A model generated the notes under the pieces. That model saw nothing but the letters and a program-made list of their open reading frames with translations. It made no database searches and was not told the DNA's origin. A stretch of 64,000 bases of DNA from Flavobacterium suaedae (lineage in GTDB: Bacteria; Bacteroidota; Bacteroidia; Flavobacteriales; Flavobacteriaceae): positions 1 through 64,000 of the forward strand of contig NZ_BMJE01000006.1 in NCBI RefSeq assembly GCF_014642915.1, written 5' to 3'. This document shows positions 26,060 to 36,192 of the stretch, in pieces (within the stretch, counting starts at the first letter, position 1; every line of letters starts with the position of its first letter). Both the position numbers and the translations under genes were made by a program.

Positions 26060-27835
26060 TTATTTAACAGTTATTTCATATGGCATAATTACTTGTGCTC
26101 CCCTTAGTTGGCTTGCACGACGTATACGTTGTATAACCTGATAGTTTTCTTCGCCTACCTCTTCTTTAATAAAGCTTTCTTTTGTTTTGGCAAAAGGCAT
26201 GCTTGTAAGGCTGTTTAAAAGGTCTTCAAAGTTTCTTTCATATTCAGGGTAGTTAACTATACTGTATTTGCTTGTTTCTCCCAATTTTGCAGCATGTGCA
26301 ATAGCTTCATCAAGCCCGCCCAGTTCGTCAGCAAGTCCGTTTTCAACAGCATCTTTACCCGACCATACACGACCTTGACCGATAGCATCAACTTGCTCTT
26401 TAGTCATGTTACGTCCTTCGGCTACTCTGGTAATAAAGGTATCATAAACACTCTCTACACTTTCTTGAATAATAGCACGTGTATCATCTTCCAGCGGTGT
26501 AAACACACTGTAGCCTGAAGCATTAGCGTGTGTGCTAACCTGTTCTGTATGTACCCCTATATTATTAGCCAGTTCGGTAAAGTTTGGCAGTACACCAAAT
26601 ACCCCTATTGAACCTGTAATAGTGGTAGGCTCAGTAAATATTCTGTTTGCGTTACAAGAAATATAATAACCGCCCGATGCAGCCAGGTTACCCATAGATA
26701 CTACTACAGGCTTCTTTTTCTTAGCCATTTCTATTTCTCGCCAAATTAATTCGGAAGTTAAAGCACTACCACCCGGAGAGTCAACACGAAGTACAATAGC
26801 TTTTACATTTTTATCATCAGCAGCTTCTCTTAGCGATCTTCTCATTGATTTTTCGCCGATGTAATTTAGCCCGCCTTCGCCACCGGTTATTTCTCCCTGT
26901 GCGTATATTATGGCTATTTCATCATCACTGTCTATAAGAAGATCCGCCATGTTACCGGACTCAGCGTAATCTAATATAGAAACCGTGTTTATTTCTTCGT
27001 CTTTTTTAATGCCCAGTGCTTTACGTATTCCGCTTTGGTATTCATCTATATACGCTACTCTGTCAATAAGTCCTTTTTCTTTAGCCATTTGTGCAGTACG
27101 TGCCGAAAGGTTGTTAGCTATACTGTTAAGGCTGTCTAATGGTATTTTTCTGCTTTCAGAAATATCGGTAGCTATAGTACTCCACATAGCATTAAGCAGT
27201 GTGCTTATTTGCTCCCTGTTTTCAGGACTCATTTCATTACTAAGGAAAGGTTCTACGGCAGCTTTAAACTTACCGTGGCGTATTACCTCCATTTTTATAC
27301 CTGTTTTTTCCTGTAAGTCTTTATAGAACATTACTTCAGATGAAAGTCCTTTAAACTCTAAATCCGCTACAGGATTCATATAAATAGTATCCGCTACAGA
27401 GTTAAGGTAGTAGTCTTTTTGTCTCAGCATATCAGAATAAGCCACTACAAACTTCCCAGACTCTTTAAACTCGTTAAGTTTATCTCTCAGCGCTTTACTT
27501 TGTGCCATACCTAAACCGGAAATACTGTTGGTAATGGTTATCCCTTTAATTTTATCATCAGTTTTGGCATGTTCAATGGCTTTAAGCACATCAATAAGTC
27601 CGTCTTGCGGTTCTGAATTCAGGAATTGGAATTCATCATTATAGAAAATTCCTGAGTAGTCATTTGTCACTTCGCTAATGTCAAGCTCTATAACAGAGTT
27701 GTTTTTTACTTTAACAACATCTTTGTCGCTACCTCCTGCGGCAGCAATACCTATTATTATAAGTACAAAAAATGATAAAAGGCAAAACAGGAATAAACCT
27801 ATTATTGTAGCCAGTATGTTTTTTAAAAATTGCAT
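26060..27835 (-). CDS. sppA: Signal peptide peptidase SppA, 67K type
   Basis: 591 residues with an N-terminal membrane helix (about 8-33) and two tandem S49 domains, as in E. coli SppA (618 residues). The Ser/Lys dyad is present: K191 in RHGKFKAAVEPF and S387 in GNLAASGGYYISC. VDSPGGSAL and TGSIGVFG are further family blocks. It cleaves leftover signal peptides in the inner membrane from the periplasmic side. It is divergent from the folK-dNK fusion gene across 149 AT-rich bases. Confidence 0.95.
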   Translation of the reverse strand: MQFLKNILATIIGLFLFCLLSFFVLIIIGIAAAGGSDKDVVKVKNNSVIELDISEVTNDYSGIFYNDEFQFLNSEPQDGLIDVLKAIEHAKTDDKIKGITITNSISGLGMAQSKALRDKLNEFKESGKFVVAYSDMLRQKDYYLNSVADTIYMNPVADLEFKGLSSEVMFYKDLQEKTGIKMEVIRHGKFKAAVEPFLSNEMSPENREQISTLLNAMWSTIATDISESRKIPLDSLNSIANNLSARTAQMAKEKGLIDRVAYIDEYQSGIRKALGIKKDEEINTVSILDYAESGNMADLLIDSDDEIAIIYAQGEITGGEGGLNYIGEKSMRRSLREAADDKNVKAIVLRVDSPGGSALTSELIWREIEMAKKKKPVVVSMGNLAASGGYYISCNANRIFTEPTTITGSIGVFGVLPNFTELANNIGVHTEQVSTHANASGYSVFTPLEDDTRAIIQESVESVYDTFITRVAEGRNMTKEQVDAIGQGRVWSGKDAVENGLADELGGLDEAIAHAAKLGETSKYSIVNYPEYERNFEDLLNSLTSMPFAKTKESFIKEEVGEENYQVIQRIRRASQLRGAQVIMPYEITVK

Positions 27836-27867
27836 AAGTATTAAAAGTTGATTTTTAATATAAGTAG

Positions 27868-27875
27868 CAAAAGTA
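27868..27875 (-). promoter_or_regulatory. Candidate -7 element for sppA
   Basis: Read on the minus strand this is TACTTTTG, an exact TAnnTTTG match, 33 bases upstream of the sppA start. No -33 TTG is seen. Confidence 0.35.
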
Positions 27876-27984
27876 CAGATATTGTTACAGTATAAAACAG
27901 ATTTATAAATAGTAAGGTTAAAAAAGTATTTATAGCTATTTCATTATTCCGCTTTACAATTGTTTTGTTTATTTTGCACCCCTT

Positions 27985-29121
27985 ATGGAATTTCAAAATC
28001 AGGCTATTTTATCGTTAGGGAGCAATCAGGGGAACAGGTCACTAAATCTTACTTCCTGTATAGACTATATTCATAATAATATAGCTACTGTAGTAAAAAC
28101 ATCTGCCGTATACGAAACGCCTGCATGGGGTTTTACAGGAGATGATTTTTACAACTGTGCTATTATAGTACATACCCATAAATCGCCTGAAGTTTTACTG
28201 GAAGCACTATTAAGCGCAGAACTACAGGCGGGACGTATTCGTGCCGATGTAGAAGGCTATCAGTCACGCGTTATAGATGTTGATATTATAGCGTATAACG
28301 ATGAGGTAATAAATAGTGAAAGCCTTATAGTACCACACCCGCGAATGCAGGAGCGTAATTTTGTATTACTGCCCCTTCGCGATGTTGCCCCACAATGGGT
28401 ACACCCTGTTTTGCACAAAAGTATAAATGAACTAATTGCAATAACTCCCGATGATAGTTTGTGTAAAAAAGCAGGAAGCCTTAACGTGCCGCTGCAACAT
28501 ACTTTTGGCGGAATAAACTATATTGCCATAGAAGGTAATATTGGTGTAGGAAAGACAACACTTTCAGGAAAAATAGCAGAGGATTTTAATGCTAAACTGG
28601 TATTGGAGCGTTTTGCAGACAATCCGTTTTTACCAAAGTTTTATAAAGACCAAAACCGTTATGCTTTTTCATTAGAAATGTCCTTCCTAGCAGACCGTTA
28701 CCATCAACTGTCTGATGATTTGGCACAATTTGATTTATTCAGAGATTTTGTAGTAGCAGATTATCATATTTTTAAATCGCTTATTTTCTCTAAAGTTACA
28801 CTTAGTGAAGATGAGTATAGGTTGTACCGCAAGCTGTTTGATATTATATATAAAGAAATGCCTAAGCCTGACTTGTATGTGTATTTATACCAAAATACAG
28901 ATAGGTTATTGGAGCAGATAAAGGAACGCGGACGAGCGTATGAACAGGATATAAAATCAGAATATTTAGAAAAAATAAACAGAGGGTATTTGGATTACCT
29001 GAAAATGCAGCCTGATTTGAATGTGTTGATTATAGATGTTACAGATAAAGATTTTGTGAGAAATCAGGGTGATTATATTTGGGTTCTAAATAAAATTAAG
29101 GAACGCTTACAGCAATCATAG
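27985..29121 (+). CDS. folK: HPPK-deoxynucleoside kinase fusion protein
   Basis: 378 residues with two enzymes in one chain. Residues about 7-155 are 6-hydroxymethyl-7,8-dihydropterin pyrophosphokinase (LSLGSNQGNR at 9-18; AVYETPAWG; NCAIIV; SRVIDVDII with D98/D100; PHPRMQERNFVLLPL). This part makes the substrate of dihydropteroate synthase in folate synthesis. Residues about 177-378 are a deoxynucleoside kinase: P-loop IEGNIGVGKTT (182-192), LERFADNPFLPKFY with the catalytic Glu region, and the RGRAYEQDI lid motif. The two parts are in frame with no stop, joined by a short linker. The fusion recurs in Bacteroidota. A HAD phosphatase gene follows after 5 bases. Confidence 0.93.
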   Translation: MEFQNQAILSLGSNQGNRSLNLTSCIDYIHNNIATVVKTSAVYETPAWGFTGDDFYNCAIIVHTHKSPEVLLEALLSAELQAGRIRADVEGYQSRVIDVDIIAYNDEVINSESLIVPHPRMQERNFVLLPLRDVAPQWVHPVLHKSINELIAITPDDSLCKKAGSLNVPLQHTFGGINYIAIEGNIGVGKTTLSGKIAEDFNAKLVLERFADNPFLPKFYKDQNRYAFSLEMSFLADRYHQLSDDLAQFDLFRDFVVADYHIFKSLIFSKVTLSEDEYRLYRKLFDIIYKEMPKPDLYVYLYQNTDRLLEQIKERGRAYEQDIKSEYLEKINRGYLDYLKMQPDLNVLIIDVTDKDFVRNQGDYIWVLNKIKERLQQS

Positions 29122-29126
29122 TAAAT

Positions 29127-29765
29127 ATGAAAATAAAATACTTCCTTTTTGATTTTGACGGTACTCTGGTTGATTCCAGAATGATTATTGTCTCTCTATA
29201 CAATAGTTTAGCAGCAAAAAAAGGATACAAACTTATTACGAACGATAATATTACGTACCTGAGAACACTTTCAATTAAAGAAAAATGTAAAGCCTTAGGA
29301 GTACCAAGGTATAAAGTTCCTTTTATTGTAACTTGGTTTTCTAAGAGGTTTTATAATGAAGTTACAAAATTGTCTTTTAATGAAGGGATGAAAGCATTAC
29401 TGCATAGCCTTAATGATAAAAATGTTCCTTACGCAATACTTTCCAGCAATGCACAAAAAAATATTCAGGCATTTTTTGAGTATCAAAATGTAAATGTTCC
29501 TGCTATATACACTTCCGGCAGATTGTTTGGTAAAGACAGATTGCTTAAAAAGTTCATGAAACAGCATAACGCTAAACCTGAAGAAATACTTTATATAGGT
29601 GACGAAGCAAGAGACATACTTGCCTGCCAAAAGTGTGGTGTGCCTGTAGTTGGAGTAAGCTGGGGGTATGATGCTGTTGAAGCGATACAAAAAACACAAC
29701 CTGATTATCTTATTAATACTCCTGAAGAGCTAACAAAGCTACTTAAAGGGTTTTTTAACGAATAA
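29127..29765 (+). CDS. HAD-superfamily phosphatase (phosphoglycolate phosphatase-like)
   Basis: 212 residues. Motif I FDFDGTLVDS puts the nucleophile at D9 and the general acid at D11; motif II is LSSN (about 109-112), motif III the Lys in GKDRLLKKF, and motif IV GDEARDI (about 155-161). The helical cap (about 15-90) makes it a subclass I HAD like Gph/PgmB. It probably removes phosphate from a small metabolite. It starts 5 bases after the folK-dNK gene, so a house-cleaning or nucleotide-related role is possible. Its 3' end overlaps the convergent adhesin gene by 11 bases. Confidence 0.88.
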   Translation: MKIKYFLFDFDGTLVDSRMIIVSLYNSLAAKKGYKLITNDNITYLRTLSIKEKCKALGVPRYKVPFIVTWFSKRFYNEVTKLSFNEGMKALLHSLNDKNVPYAILSSNAQKNIQAFFEYQNVNVPAIYTSGRLFGKDRLLKKFMKQHNAKPEEILYIGDEARDILACQKCGVPVVGVSWGYDAVEAIQKTQPDYLINTPEELTKLLKGFFNE

Positions 29766-32625
29766 GACTAACGTGCCCTTTTATTTCGGGAGAGGTTCTG
29801 TCCAGTTTAATTACATACCAATAGTCTGTTGCAGGTAACTCATTACCGTTAAAAGTACCATCCCAATTACGATTTCTTTTGTTTAATTGCGTTATTAACT
29901 TCCCGAAACGGTCAAAAATAGTAACCGAAGCACCGGGGTAATGGTCGAATCCTGCTATGGTAAACACATCGTTTATCATATCATTATTTGGGGTAAAGAA
30001 CTTTTGTACCAGTAATACTCTGAAATTTCGTGCATCAGTACCACAGCCGTTTAACGACCTTGCCTGTGCAATGTGCATACCATCTCGCAATCCTCTGAAA
30101 ACAGGTGATGATTGATACGCGCCGCCATCAACAGAATATTCATACTCCTGAGAGTTATCTTCCATTATTATAGTAGCTTCGTCTGTATTACTAACATTTA
30201 CGTTTGTAATTTCAGGAGCATTAAGCATTTCGGTTTCAAATACCTGTGTAGCTTCACAGCCATATTCATTTGTAATAGTAACGGAATAAGTACCTGCTTC
30301 ACTCACACTAATTGCAGGTGTGGTTGCTCCCGTACTCCATAAATAGTTTACATTGTTATCATTAATTTCAGCATCCAATACTTGAGAAGTGTTTTCACAA
30401 AACACAATAGACTCATCAGCATTTGCTACAGGTAGCGGAATAACGGTTATGGTTACAGCCTCCCTTGTTGCAGCAATACAGCCGTTATGCTCAACTTCTG
30501 CATAGTAGGTAGTGTCTTCCGTTATGCTATCAATAAAAAATTCATTGCCTGTTGCTGTTGGTGTACCTCCTGTAAGCTCCGTATACCAGTTTACAGTTCC
30601 CGCCGAAGGGATAGCCTCTAGGGTAACACTACTGCCAAAGCAAACATTAATGTTTTCATCTACAGTTAGTGTAGGTATGCTTTGTACTGTAACCGTTACT
30701 GCCAGCCTTTCATTTGTTGTACATCCGTTACTGTTTTCAGCTTCGGCATAATAAGTGGTACTGGTAGTTAGGTTAGGGGTTGTGTAAGTGTTTCCTGTAG
30801 CTATAGGTGCTCCTCCTTCTGCTTCAGTATACCAACTAATACTATCGTTAGTATTATCAGTAGCAACTTCCAATACCGCTACGCCTTCTTCGCATAAAAA
30901 TACTTCTGTTACATCAGTGGTAATATTTGGAGCAGGTTGTACGGTAACTGTAACAGGCGTTCTGTCTGTTGAGGTACAGTCTAAATGTATAGCTTCAGCG
31001 TAAAAAGTTGTGGTGGTGGTTACTTCAGGGCTTGTAATGTTTTCTCCTGTACCAATGAGGTTGCCGTCTGTAGCTGCATCATACCAATTTATTTCCCCTG
31101 CCGAAGGCGTTGCACTAAGTGTTGCAGTACCCGAACCGCATAATGCAGGAGGGGTAGTTATAGTTGTTACCGTAGGTGGAGTGTTTACTGTTACGGTAAC
31201 CGCTGTTCGTGTTGCAGAGGGACAGCCGTTATTTACAGCCTCTGCATAAAAAGTTGTTGTGCTACCTATAAAAGGGCTTGTAATAGTTTCTCCTGTATCA
31301 ATTAAGTTGCCGTCTGTAGGTGCGTCATACCAGTTTATAGTACCTTCGGAAGCAGTGGCTTCCAGTGTAGTGACACCTTGACCGCAAATAGGGTCAGGAG
31401 TGTTGACAGATGCAACTACTGGTAATGGGTTAACAATAGCATCAACAGATGAACGTGTTGCTGTACTACAGTTTTCATCATGAGCAGAAATATAATAAGT
31501 GGTAGTACTGGTTAGGGTAGGGGTTGTATAGGTGCTGCCCGTAGCTATAGGTGTTCCGCCTGTAGCATCGGTATACCAATACACTATGCCGTTGCTGGAT
31601 GTTGCTCCTAATGTAACACTACCACTACCACATAGTATTGATGAGGTAGTTCCTGTTATTTCTACGACCTCTATAGTGGTAGTAGCCGATATATTAAGTG
31701 TGGGGTCGCCGGGCATACCACCATATTCTACAATGTACCCTTGCGGGGCATACTCATTAACCCCTCCGTTTAGTTGTAAATCGTTCCAAGAACCTTGAAT
31801 GCCTACCCCGGGAGCGGTAATGTGTGCGTAGTCTTCATTGTCTTGATTGTTGGGTTCGCCTGTATTCCAGAAAGCAAAATTAGGAGTAGAGCCATTTACT
31901 CCTCCATTCCAAAAAACAGTTCCGGTTTCAGGGCCTGTGGCCCATTTCCACACCCCTTCGGTTTCTTCGTCTGTTCCGCCTATCCATCCGGTGCCTTGTG
32001 CCTGCTCACCTATTAGTTGTGCTTCGTCTTCTGATAATATTGTAGCTAAATAGCCCTGTAAACCATAATAGTCACTGGCTTCGGCAGCATTTTTAGCAGC
32101 TAACCAGTTAATACCTACAGAAGGTATATAAAGGTAGTAATGTCCTGTAGACTCTAAATAGTTTGCTTCTCCAATAGTTATAGAAAAAGTACGTGTACCT
32201 GTTGTAGGAATAGTAGCAGTGTTAGTATATACAACATCTTCCACTAAATCTACAAGGTCGGTATAAGGGATGTCTTCCCCTGTGCTTATTATAATTTTAA
32301 GTTTTCCTGTTGAGGCATTAAAAATGTTGGTTGTATTGGGGTGAACTCCGCTTAATGATAAAATATCCTCTCCGGATACATATCCTGATGATATTTGTAT
32401 GTATACTGCTTGGGTACCTACATCATCGGGGTCGTTAATAGTAAAAGATGTTGCTATAGGGGTGTCGCTTCCTGTACAGTATATTTGGTCACCTGTAGCA
32501 TTAAGTTCCGGTGCTATATTTGTTTGCGAAAAAACACAACACGGTAGCAGTAAAAAATACAGTATTAAAAAAAATAGCTGCTTAAAATTGAATGAATTAA
32601 AATGTGGGCGGATAATGTTATTCAT
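29755..32625 (-). CDS. T9SS-secreted adhesin: C-type lectin, Ig-like repeats, type B sorting domain
   Basis: 956 residues. Signal peptide (residues 1-34, cleavage after VFSQ), a cadherin-like strand region (about 38-155), then a C-type lectin domain (about 163-302) with G-WIGG, the Ca2+/sugar motif EPN (257-259, mannose type) and the WND motif (280-282). Next come five Ig-like repeats of about 82 residues (about 311-720), each with a [IV]-x-W-Y core and a TTYYAEA/TTFYAEA strand and flanking cysteines, then a sixth divergent Ig-like unit. The end (about 872-956) is the gliding-motility type B C-terminal domain (FFTPNNDMINDVFTI...GHVSLIR). T9SS should export it to the cell surface. Sugar-binding adhesion is inferred. 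Confidence 0.9.
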   Translation of the reverse strand: MNNIIRPHFNSFNFKQLFFLILYFLLLPCCVFSQTNIAPELNATGDQIYCTGSDTPIATSFTINDPDDVGTQAVYIQISSGYVSGEDILSLSGVHPNTTNIFNASTGKLKIIISTGEDIPYTDLVDLVEDVVYTNTATIPTTGTRTFSITIGEANYLESTGHYYLYIPSVGINWLAAKNAAEASDYYGLQGYLATILSEDEAQLIGEQAQGTGWIGGTDEETEGVWKWATGPETGTVFWNGGVNGSTPNFAFWNTGEPNNQDNEDYAHITAPGVGIQGSWNDLQLNGGVNEYAPQGYIVEYGGMPGDPTLNISATTTIEVVEITGTTSSILCGSGSVTLGATSSNGIVYWYTDATGGTPIATGSTYTTPTLTSTTTYYISAHDENCSTATRSSVDAIVNPLPVVASVNTPDPICGQGVTTLEATASEGTINWYDAPTDGNLIDTGETITSPFIGSTTTFYAEAVNNGCPSATRTAVTVTVNTPPTVTTITTPPALCGSGTATLSATPSAGEINWYDAATDGNLIGTGENITSPEVTTTTTFYAEAIHLDCTSTDRTPVTVTVQPAPNITTDVTEVFLCEEGVAVLEVATDNTNDSISWYTEAEGGAPIATGNTYTTPNLTTSTTYYAEAENSNGCTTNERLAVTVTVQSIPTLTVDENINVCFGSSVTLEAIPSAGTVNWYTELTGGTPTATGNEFFIDSITEDTTYYAEVEHNGCIAATREAVTITVIPLPVANADESIVFCENTSQVLDAEINDNNVNYLWSTGATTPAISVSEAGTYSVTITNEYGCEATQVFETEMLNAPEITNVNVSNTDEATIIMEDNSQEYEYSVDGGAYQSSPVFRGLRDGMHIAQARSLNGCGTDARNFRVLLVQKFFTPNNDMINDVFTIAGFDHYPGASVTIFDRFGKLITQLNKRNRNWDGTFNGNELPATDYWYVIKLDRTSPEIKGHVSLIR

Positions 32626-32644
32626 TTGATAAATATAGTGGATT

Positions 32645-32677
32645 AAAACTATACATCATTGTTTGTATAGTTTTTTT
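32645..32677. terminator. Hairpin overlapping the trmH stop codon
   Basis: AAAACTATAC (32645-32654) pairs with GTATAGTTTT (32665-32674). On the minus strand the stem overlaps the methyltransferase stop and ends in TTTTAA, a modest terminator before the adhesin gene. Confidence 0.5.
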
Positions 32678-33191
32678 GAAAGATATCCCACACTACTATA
32701 CCGGTACTTACCGAAATGTTGAGGGAATGTTTAGTTCCCAATTGTGGTATTTCTATAGAACCGTTGCATAATTCTATTGCTTTTTGCGATACTCCCTTTA
32801 CTTCATTACCGAAAACGATAGCGTATTTTTTGTCCTGCTCCGGCATAAAGTCGTTAAGGTAAACAGCGTTGTCAACTTGTTCTACAGCCCATACCTCTGT
32901 CTCTTCATTTTGCAAGTTAGTGATAACTTCAAGTACATCTTTATTGTACTCCCACGCAACAGTATCGGTAGCACCTAAAGCCGTTTTGTGTATTTCTTTA
33001 TGGGGTGGGGTGGCTGTAATACCGCACAGGTAAATTTTTTCTACTAAAAAAGCATCGGCAGTTCTAAAAACAGAGCCTATGTTGTGCAGGCTTCTAATAT
33101 CATCAAGAATAATAATAAGAGGTGTTTTTTTTGCACTTTTAAAATCTTTCACGCTTTTTCTTCCCAGTTCGCTGTTTTCAAGTTTTCTCAT
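32649..33191 (-). CDS. SpoU/TrmH family RNA 2'-O-methyltransferase
   Basis: 180 residues with the three SPOUT motifs: motif 1 DIRSLHNIGSVFRTADA (about 31-47, N37 and R43), motif 2 IVFGNEVKGVS (about 129-139), motif 3 IPQLGTKHSLNISVSTGIVVWD (about 152-173). It methylates a ribose 2'-OH with SAM, probably in tRNA, by a knotted dimer fold. It lacks the substrate-binding N-terminal domain of RlmB, which fits the short TrmH/TrmL-like group. Divergent from mutS. Confidence 0.9.
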   Translation of the reverse strand: MRKLENSELGRKSVKDFKSAKKTPLIIILDDIRSLHNIGSVFRTADAFLVEKIYLCGITATPPHKEIHKTALGATDTVAWEYNKDVLEVITNLQNEETEVWAVEQVDNAVYLNDFMPEQDKKYAIVFGNEVKGVSQKAIELCNGSIEIPQLGTKHSLNISVSTGIVVWDIFQKNYTNNDV

Positions 33192-33211
33192 AATCCGTTT
33201 TTAGTAAAAAG

Positions 33212-33219
33212 CAAAAATA
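33212..33219 (-). promoter_or_regulatory. Candidate -7 element for the SpoU methyltransferase
   Basis: On the minus strand this reads TATTTTTG (TAnnTTTG), 21 bases upstream of the start codon. No -33 TTG at the usual distance. Confidence 0.35.
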
Positions 33220-33326
33220 CATATTCTGTATCAGCTTTTATAGTTATGCACCAGTTGCTAACATTACTATATATTTTTTGGTATTTTGTGTAACTTCGCC
33301 AGTTAGTAACTAAAAAATATTTTCTC

Positions 33327-35936
33327 TTGGCGGCTAAAGAAAAGAAAGCAAAAGAAACTCCTTTAATGAAGCAATATAACAGTATAAAGGCTAAATACCC
33401 TGATGCCTGTTTACTGTTTAGGGTAGGGGATTTTTATGAAACTTTTGGAGAGGATGCCATTAGGGCTGCCGATATTTTGGGTATAGTATTAACCAAAAGA
33501 GGCTCAGGTAGTGAAAAAGAAACTGCTTTGGCAGGTTTCCCGCACCACTCGCTGAATACTTATTTGCCTAAACTGGTAAAAGCAGGCTTGCGTGTTGCAA
33601 TATGCGACCAGCTTGAGGATCCTAAAATGACCAAAACCATTGTAAAGCGTGGTGTTACCGAGTTGGTTACTCCCGGTGTTTCGCTTAATGATGAGGTGTT
33701 ACAATCCAAGTCGAATAACTTTTTGGCATCAGTATATTTTGGCAGGAAATGTTTGGGTATTTCTTTTTTAGATGTTTCTACGGGAGAGTTCCTTACTTCG
33801 CAGGGAAATGAAGAATATATTGATAAGTTATTGCAAAACTTTAGTCCGAGTGAGGTGCTGATACCGAAAAATGAGAAAAATAAATTCAGAGAAGTTTTCG
33901 GGGAAGATTACCATACCTATTATCTGGAAGATTGGGTGTATAAAGAAGATTATGCCTATGAAAGCCTTACAACCCATTTTGAAACCAATTCTTTAAAAGG
34001 TTTCGGGGTAGAGGAACTGCATGAAGGTATAATAGCATCAGGGGCAGTGTTATATTATCTTTCGGAAACACAGCACAATAAAGTACAGCATATAACTGCC
34101 ATACAGCGTATAGCCGAAGACGCTTATGTATGGATGGATAGGTTTACCAGCCGAAACCTGGAATTATACCACAGTACAAACCCTAATGCGGTAACGTTAC
34201 TGGATGTAATTGATAAAACCCTTTCGCCAATGGGAGGAAGGCTTTTAAAGCGTTGGTTGGCATTACCACTTAAAGATGCTAACAAGGTAAAATCACGCCA
34301 TGAGGTAGTGGCATATTTTAAAGAGCATACTGATACAAAACGGCAAATACAGGATCAGATAAAACAAATGTCTGATCTTGAAAGGTTAATATCTAAGATA
34401 GCAACAGGAAAAGTATCCCCTCGTGAGGTGAATCATTTAAAAGATTCCCTTGATGCTATAGTGCCGGTAAAAAAACTGGCTCTGGAGAGTGATAATGAAG
34501 CACTGAAAGCTATAGGTGATAGTTTGCACAATTGCGACCTTTTACGTGAAAAGATAAAAGATACTCTTAATCCCGAAGCACCTGTTTCCATCAATAAAGG
34601 GAATGCTATTGCTAAAGGCATACATAAAGAACTGGATGAACTTCGCGATATAGCCTATTCAGGTAAAGAGTTCCTTGACGGTATTGAAAAACGCGAAGCT
34701 GACCGCACCGGAATTACATCACTTAAAATAGCCTTTAATAATGTGTTTGGGTATTATATTGAAGTGCGTAATACCCATAAAGATAAAGTACCTGCCGAAT
34801 GGGTGCGTAAGCAAACCTTAGTGAGTGCAGAGCGTTATATTACCGAAGAGCTTAAAGAGTATGAAGCAAAAATATTAGGAGCAGAGGAGAAAATTCAGCA
34901 ACTGGAAAGCCAGATTTTTGAACAGCTTGTAGCTTGGATTTCAACGTATATAAAACCGGTACAGCTTAATGCGGGGTTAATCGCTCAGATAGATTGTTTG
35001 GCATCGTTTGCCCAATTGGCGACTGAAAACAATTACGTTCGCCCTGAAATTGATGATACCTTTGAACTAGATATTAAAGAAGGGCGTCACCCTGTAATTG
35101 AAAAGCAATTACCTGTTGATGTGCCTTATGTTACCAACAATGTGTATTTAGACAGGACTACCCAGCAAATAGTAATGATTACAGGTCCTAATATGTCGGG
35201 TAAATCGGCTATACTAAGGCAAACGGCTCTTATTGTACTGTTAGCGCAAATGGGAAGTTTTGTGCCTGCCGAAAACGTTCGCATGGGTATAGTAGATAAA
35301 ATTTTTACCCGAGTAGGAGCTTCGGATAATATTTCGATGGGAGAATCTACTTTTATGGTAGAGATGAACGAAACGGCGAGTATACTAAACAACCTGTCTG
35401 ACCGTAGTTTAATATTACTTGATGAAATTGGGCGTGGTACCAGTACTTATGATGGTATATCTATAGCCTGGGCTATTGCCGAATTTATACATGAGCATCC
35501 TGCAAAACCTAAAACGTTGTTTGCTACACACTACCATGAACTAAACGAAATGCAGGATATTTTTGAGCGTATTCAAAACTATAATGTATCGGTAAAAGAG
35601 CTTAAAGATACCGTGCTGTTTATCCGTAAGTTGGTAAAAGGTGGGTCGGCACATAGTTTTGGTATTCATGTAGCTAAAATGGCAGGTATGCCACAAATGG
35701 TAGTGCAAAAAGCGCAAAAACTACTTAAAAAACTGGAAAAAGACCATTCAAGTGAAGCGCTGGCAAATGTAAAAGCTACTGAGAAAGATGAAATGCAATT
35801 GAGCTTCTTTAATCTGGATGACCCATTATTGGAAGAAATAAAAGAGGAAATAGTTAACCTGGATATTGATACTCTTACCCCTGTAGAAGCTTTAATGAAG
35901 CTGAATGAAATAAAGCGTATGCTGGCAGCAAAATAA
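33327..35936 (+). CDS. mutS: DNA mismatch repair protein MutS
   Basis: 869 residues. The start is taken as TTG at 33327, which yields the family-like N-terminus (M)[17 protein letters not shown]; the first ATG lies 13 codons in and would trim conserved residues. The mismatch-reading F-x-E motif is F36-Y-E38 in [13 protein letters not shown], the Walker A motif GPNMSGKSA is near residue 618, and Walker [15 protein letters not shown] and the signature FATHYHEL follow. MutS scans newly replicated DNA for mispairs and recruits MutL. The length is normal. Downstream lies a 416-base gap with a cobalamin riboswitch. Confidence 0.97.
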   Translation: MAAKEKKAKETPLMKQYNSIKAKYPDACLLFRVGDFYETFGEDAIRAADILGIVLTKRGSGSEKETALAGFPHHSLNTYLPKLVKAGLRVAICDQLEDPKMTKTIVKRGVTELVTPGVSLNDEVLQSKSNNFLASVYFGRKCLGISFLDVSTGEFLTSQGNEEYIDKLLQNFSPSEVLIPKNEKNKFREVFGEDYHTYYLEDWVYKEDYAYESLTTHFETNSLKGFGVEELHEGIIASGAVLYYLSETQHNKVQHITAIQRIAEDAYVWMDRFTSRNLELYHSTNPNAVTLLDVIDKTLSPMGGRLLKRWLALPLKDANKVKSRHEVVAYFKEHTDTKRQIQDQIKQMSDLERLISKIATGKVSPREVNHLKDSLDAIVPVKKLALESDNEALKAIGDSLHNCDLLREKIKDTLNPEAPVSINKGNAIAKGIHKELDELRDIAYSGKEFLDGIEKREADRTGITSLKIAFNNVFGYYIEVRNTHKDKVPAEWVRKQTLVSAERYITEELKEYEAKILGAEEKIQQLESQIFEQLVAWISTYIKPVQLNAGLIAQIDCLASFAQLATENNYVRPEIDDTFELDIKEGRHPVIEKQLPVDVPYVTNNVYLDRTTQQIVMITGPNMSGKSAILRQTALIVLLAQMGSFVPAENVRMGIVDKIFTRVGASDNISMGESTFMVEMNETASILNNLSDRSLILLDEIGRGTSTYDGISIAWAIAEFIHEHPAKPKTLFATHYHELNEMQDIFERIQNYNVSVKELKDTVLFIRKLVKGGSAHSFGIHVAKMAGMPQMVVQKAQKLLKKLEKDHSSEALANVKATEKDEMQLSFFNLDDPLLEEIKEEIVNLDIDTLTPVEALMKLNEIKRMLAAK

Positions 35937-36027
35937 AGCACTGTAATAATTTTCATTTTTAGTTACAGTAAAGCCTGTTGTTTGCGTACTTTTACAGCTT
36001 AGTTCTTTACTTTATTTCTTTTCAAAT

Positions 36028-36192
36028 AGTACAGGTTTTTGGCGAGAGCCAAAATTAAGAGGGAATCGTGTGTAAATCACGAACTGTCGCGCAACTGTAA
36101 GTAACCCTAAAAGTTTTTACCCGTGTTGCCCACTGTTTTTTATAAAAATGGGAAGGGCGGTAAAAATGTTACAAGTCAGGATACCTACCTAT
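36028..36192 (+). ncRNA. Cobalamin riboswitch
   Basis: The conserved AdoCbl/B12 aptamer blocks are present in order: GAGAGCC and AAGAGGGAAT (about 36044-36066), GTGTAAATCACGAACTGTC (36069-36087), GCGCAACTGTAAGT (36089-36102) and the B12 box AAGTCAGGATACCTACCT (36173-36190), which keeps the CAGGA-ACCT core. The ends (ACAGGT and ACCTAC) can form the closing stem. Such RNAs switch off B12 uptake or synthesis genes when cobalamin binds. Here the next gene on the strand is a thioesterase, 160 bases away, and no B12 gene is present. The rest of the 35937-36352 gap holds a 10-bp long-range inverted repeat and a short hydrophobic frame but no normal gene. Confidence 0.9.
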
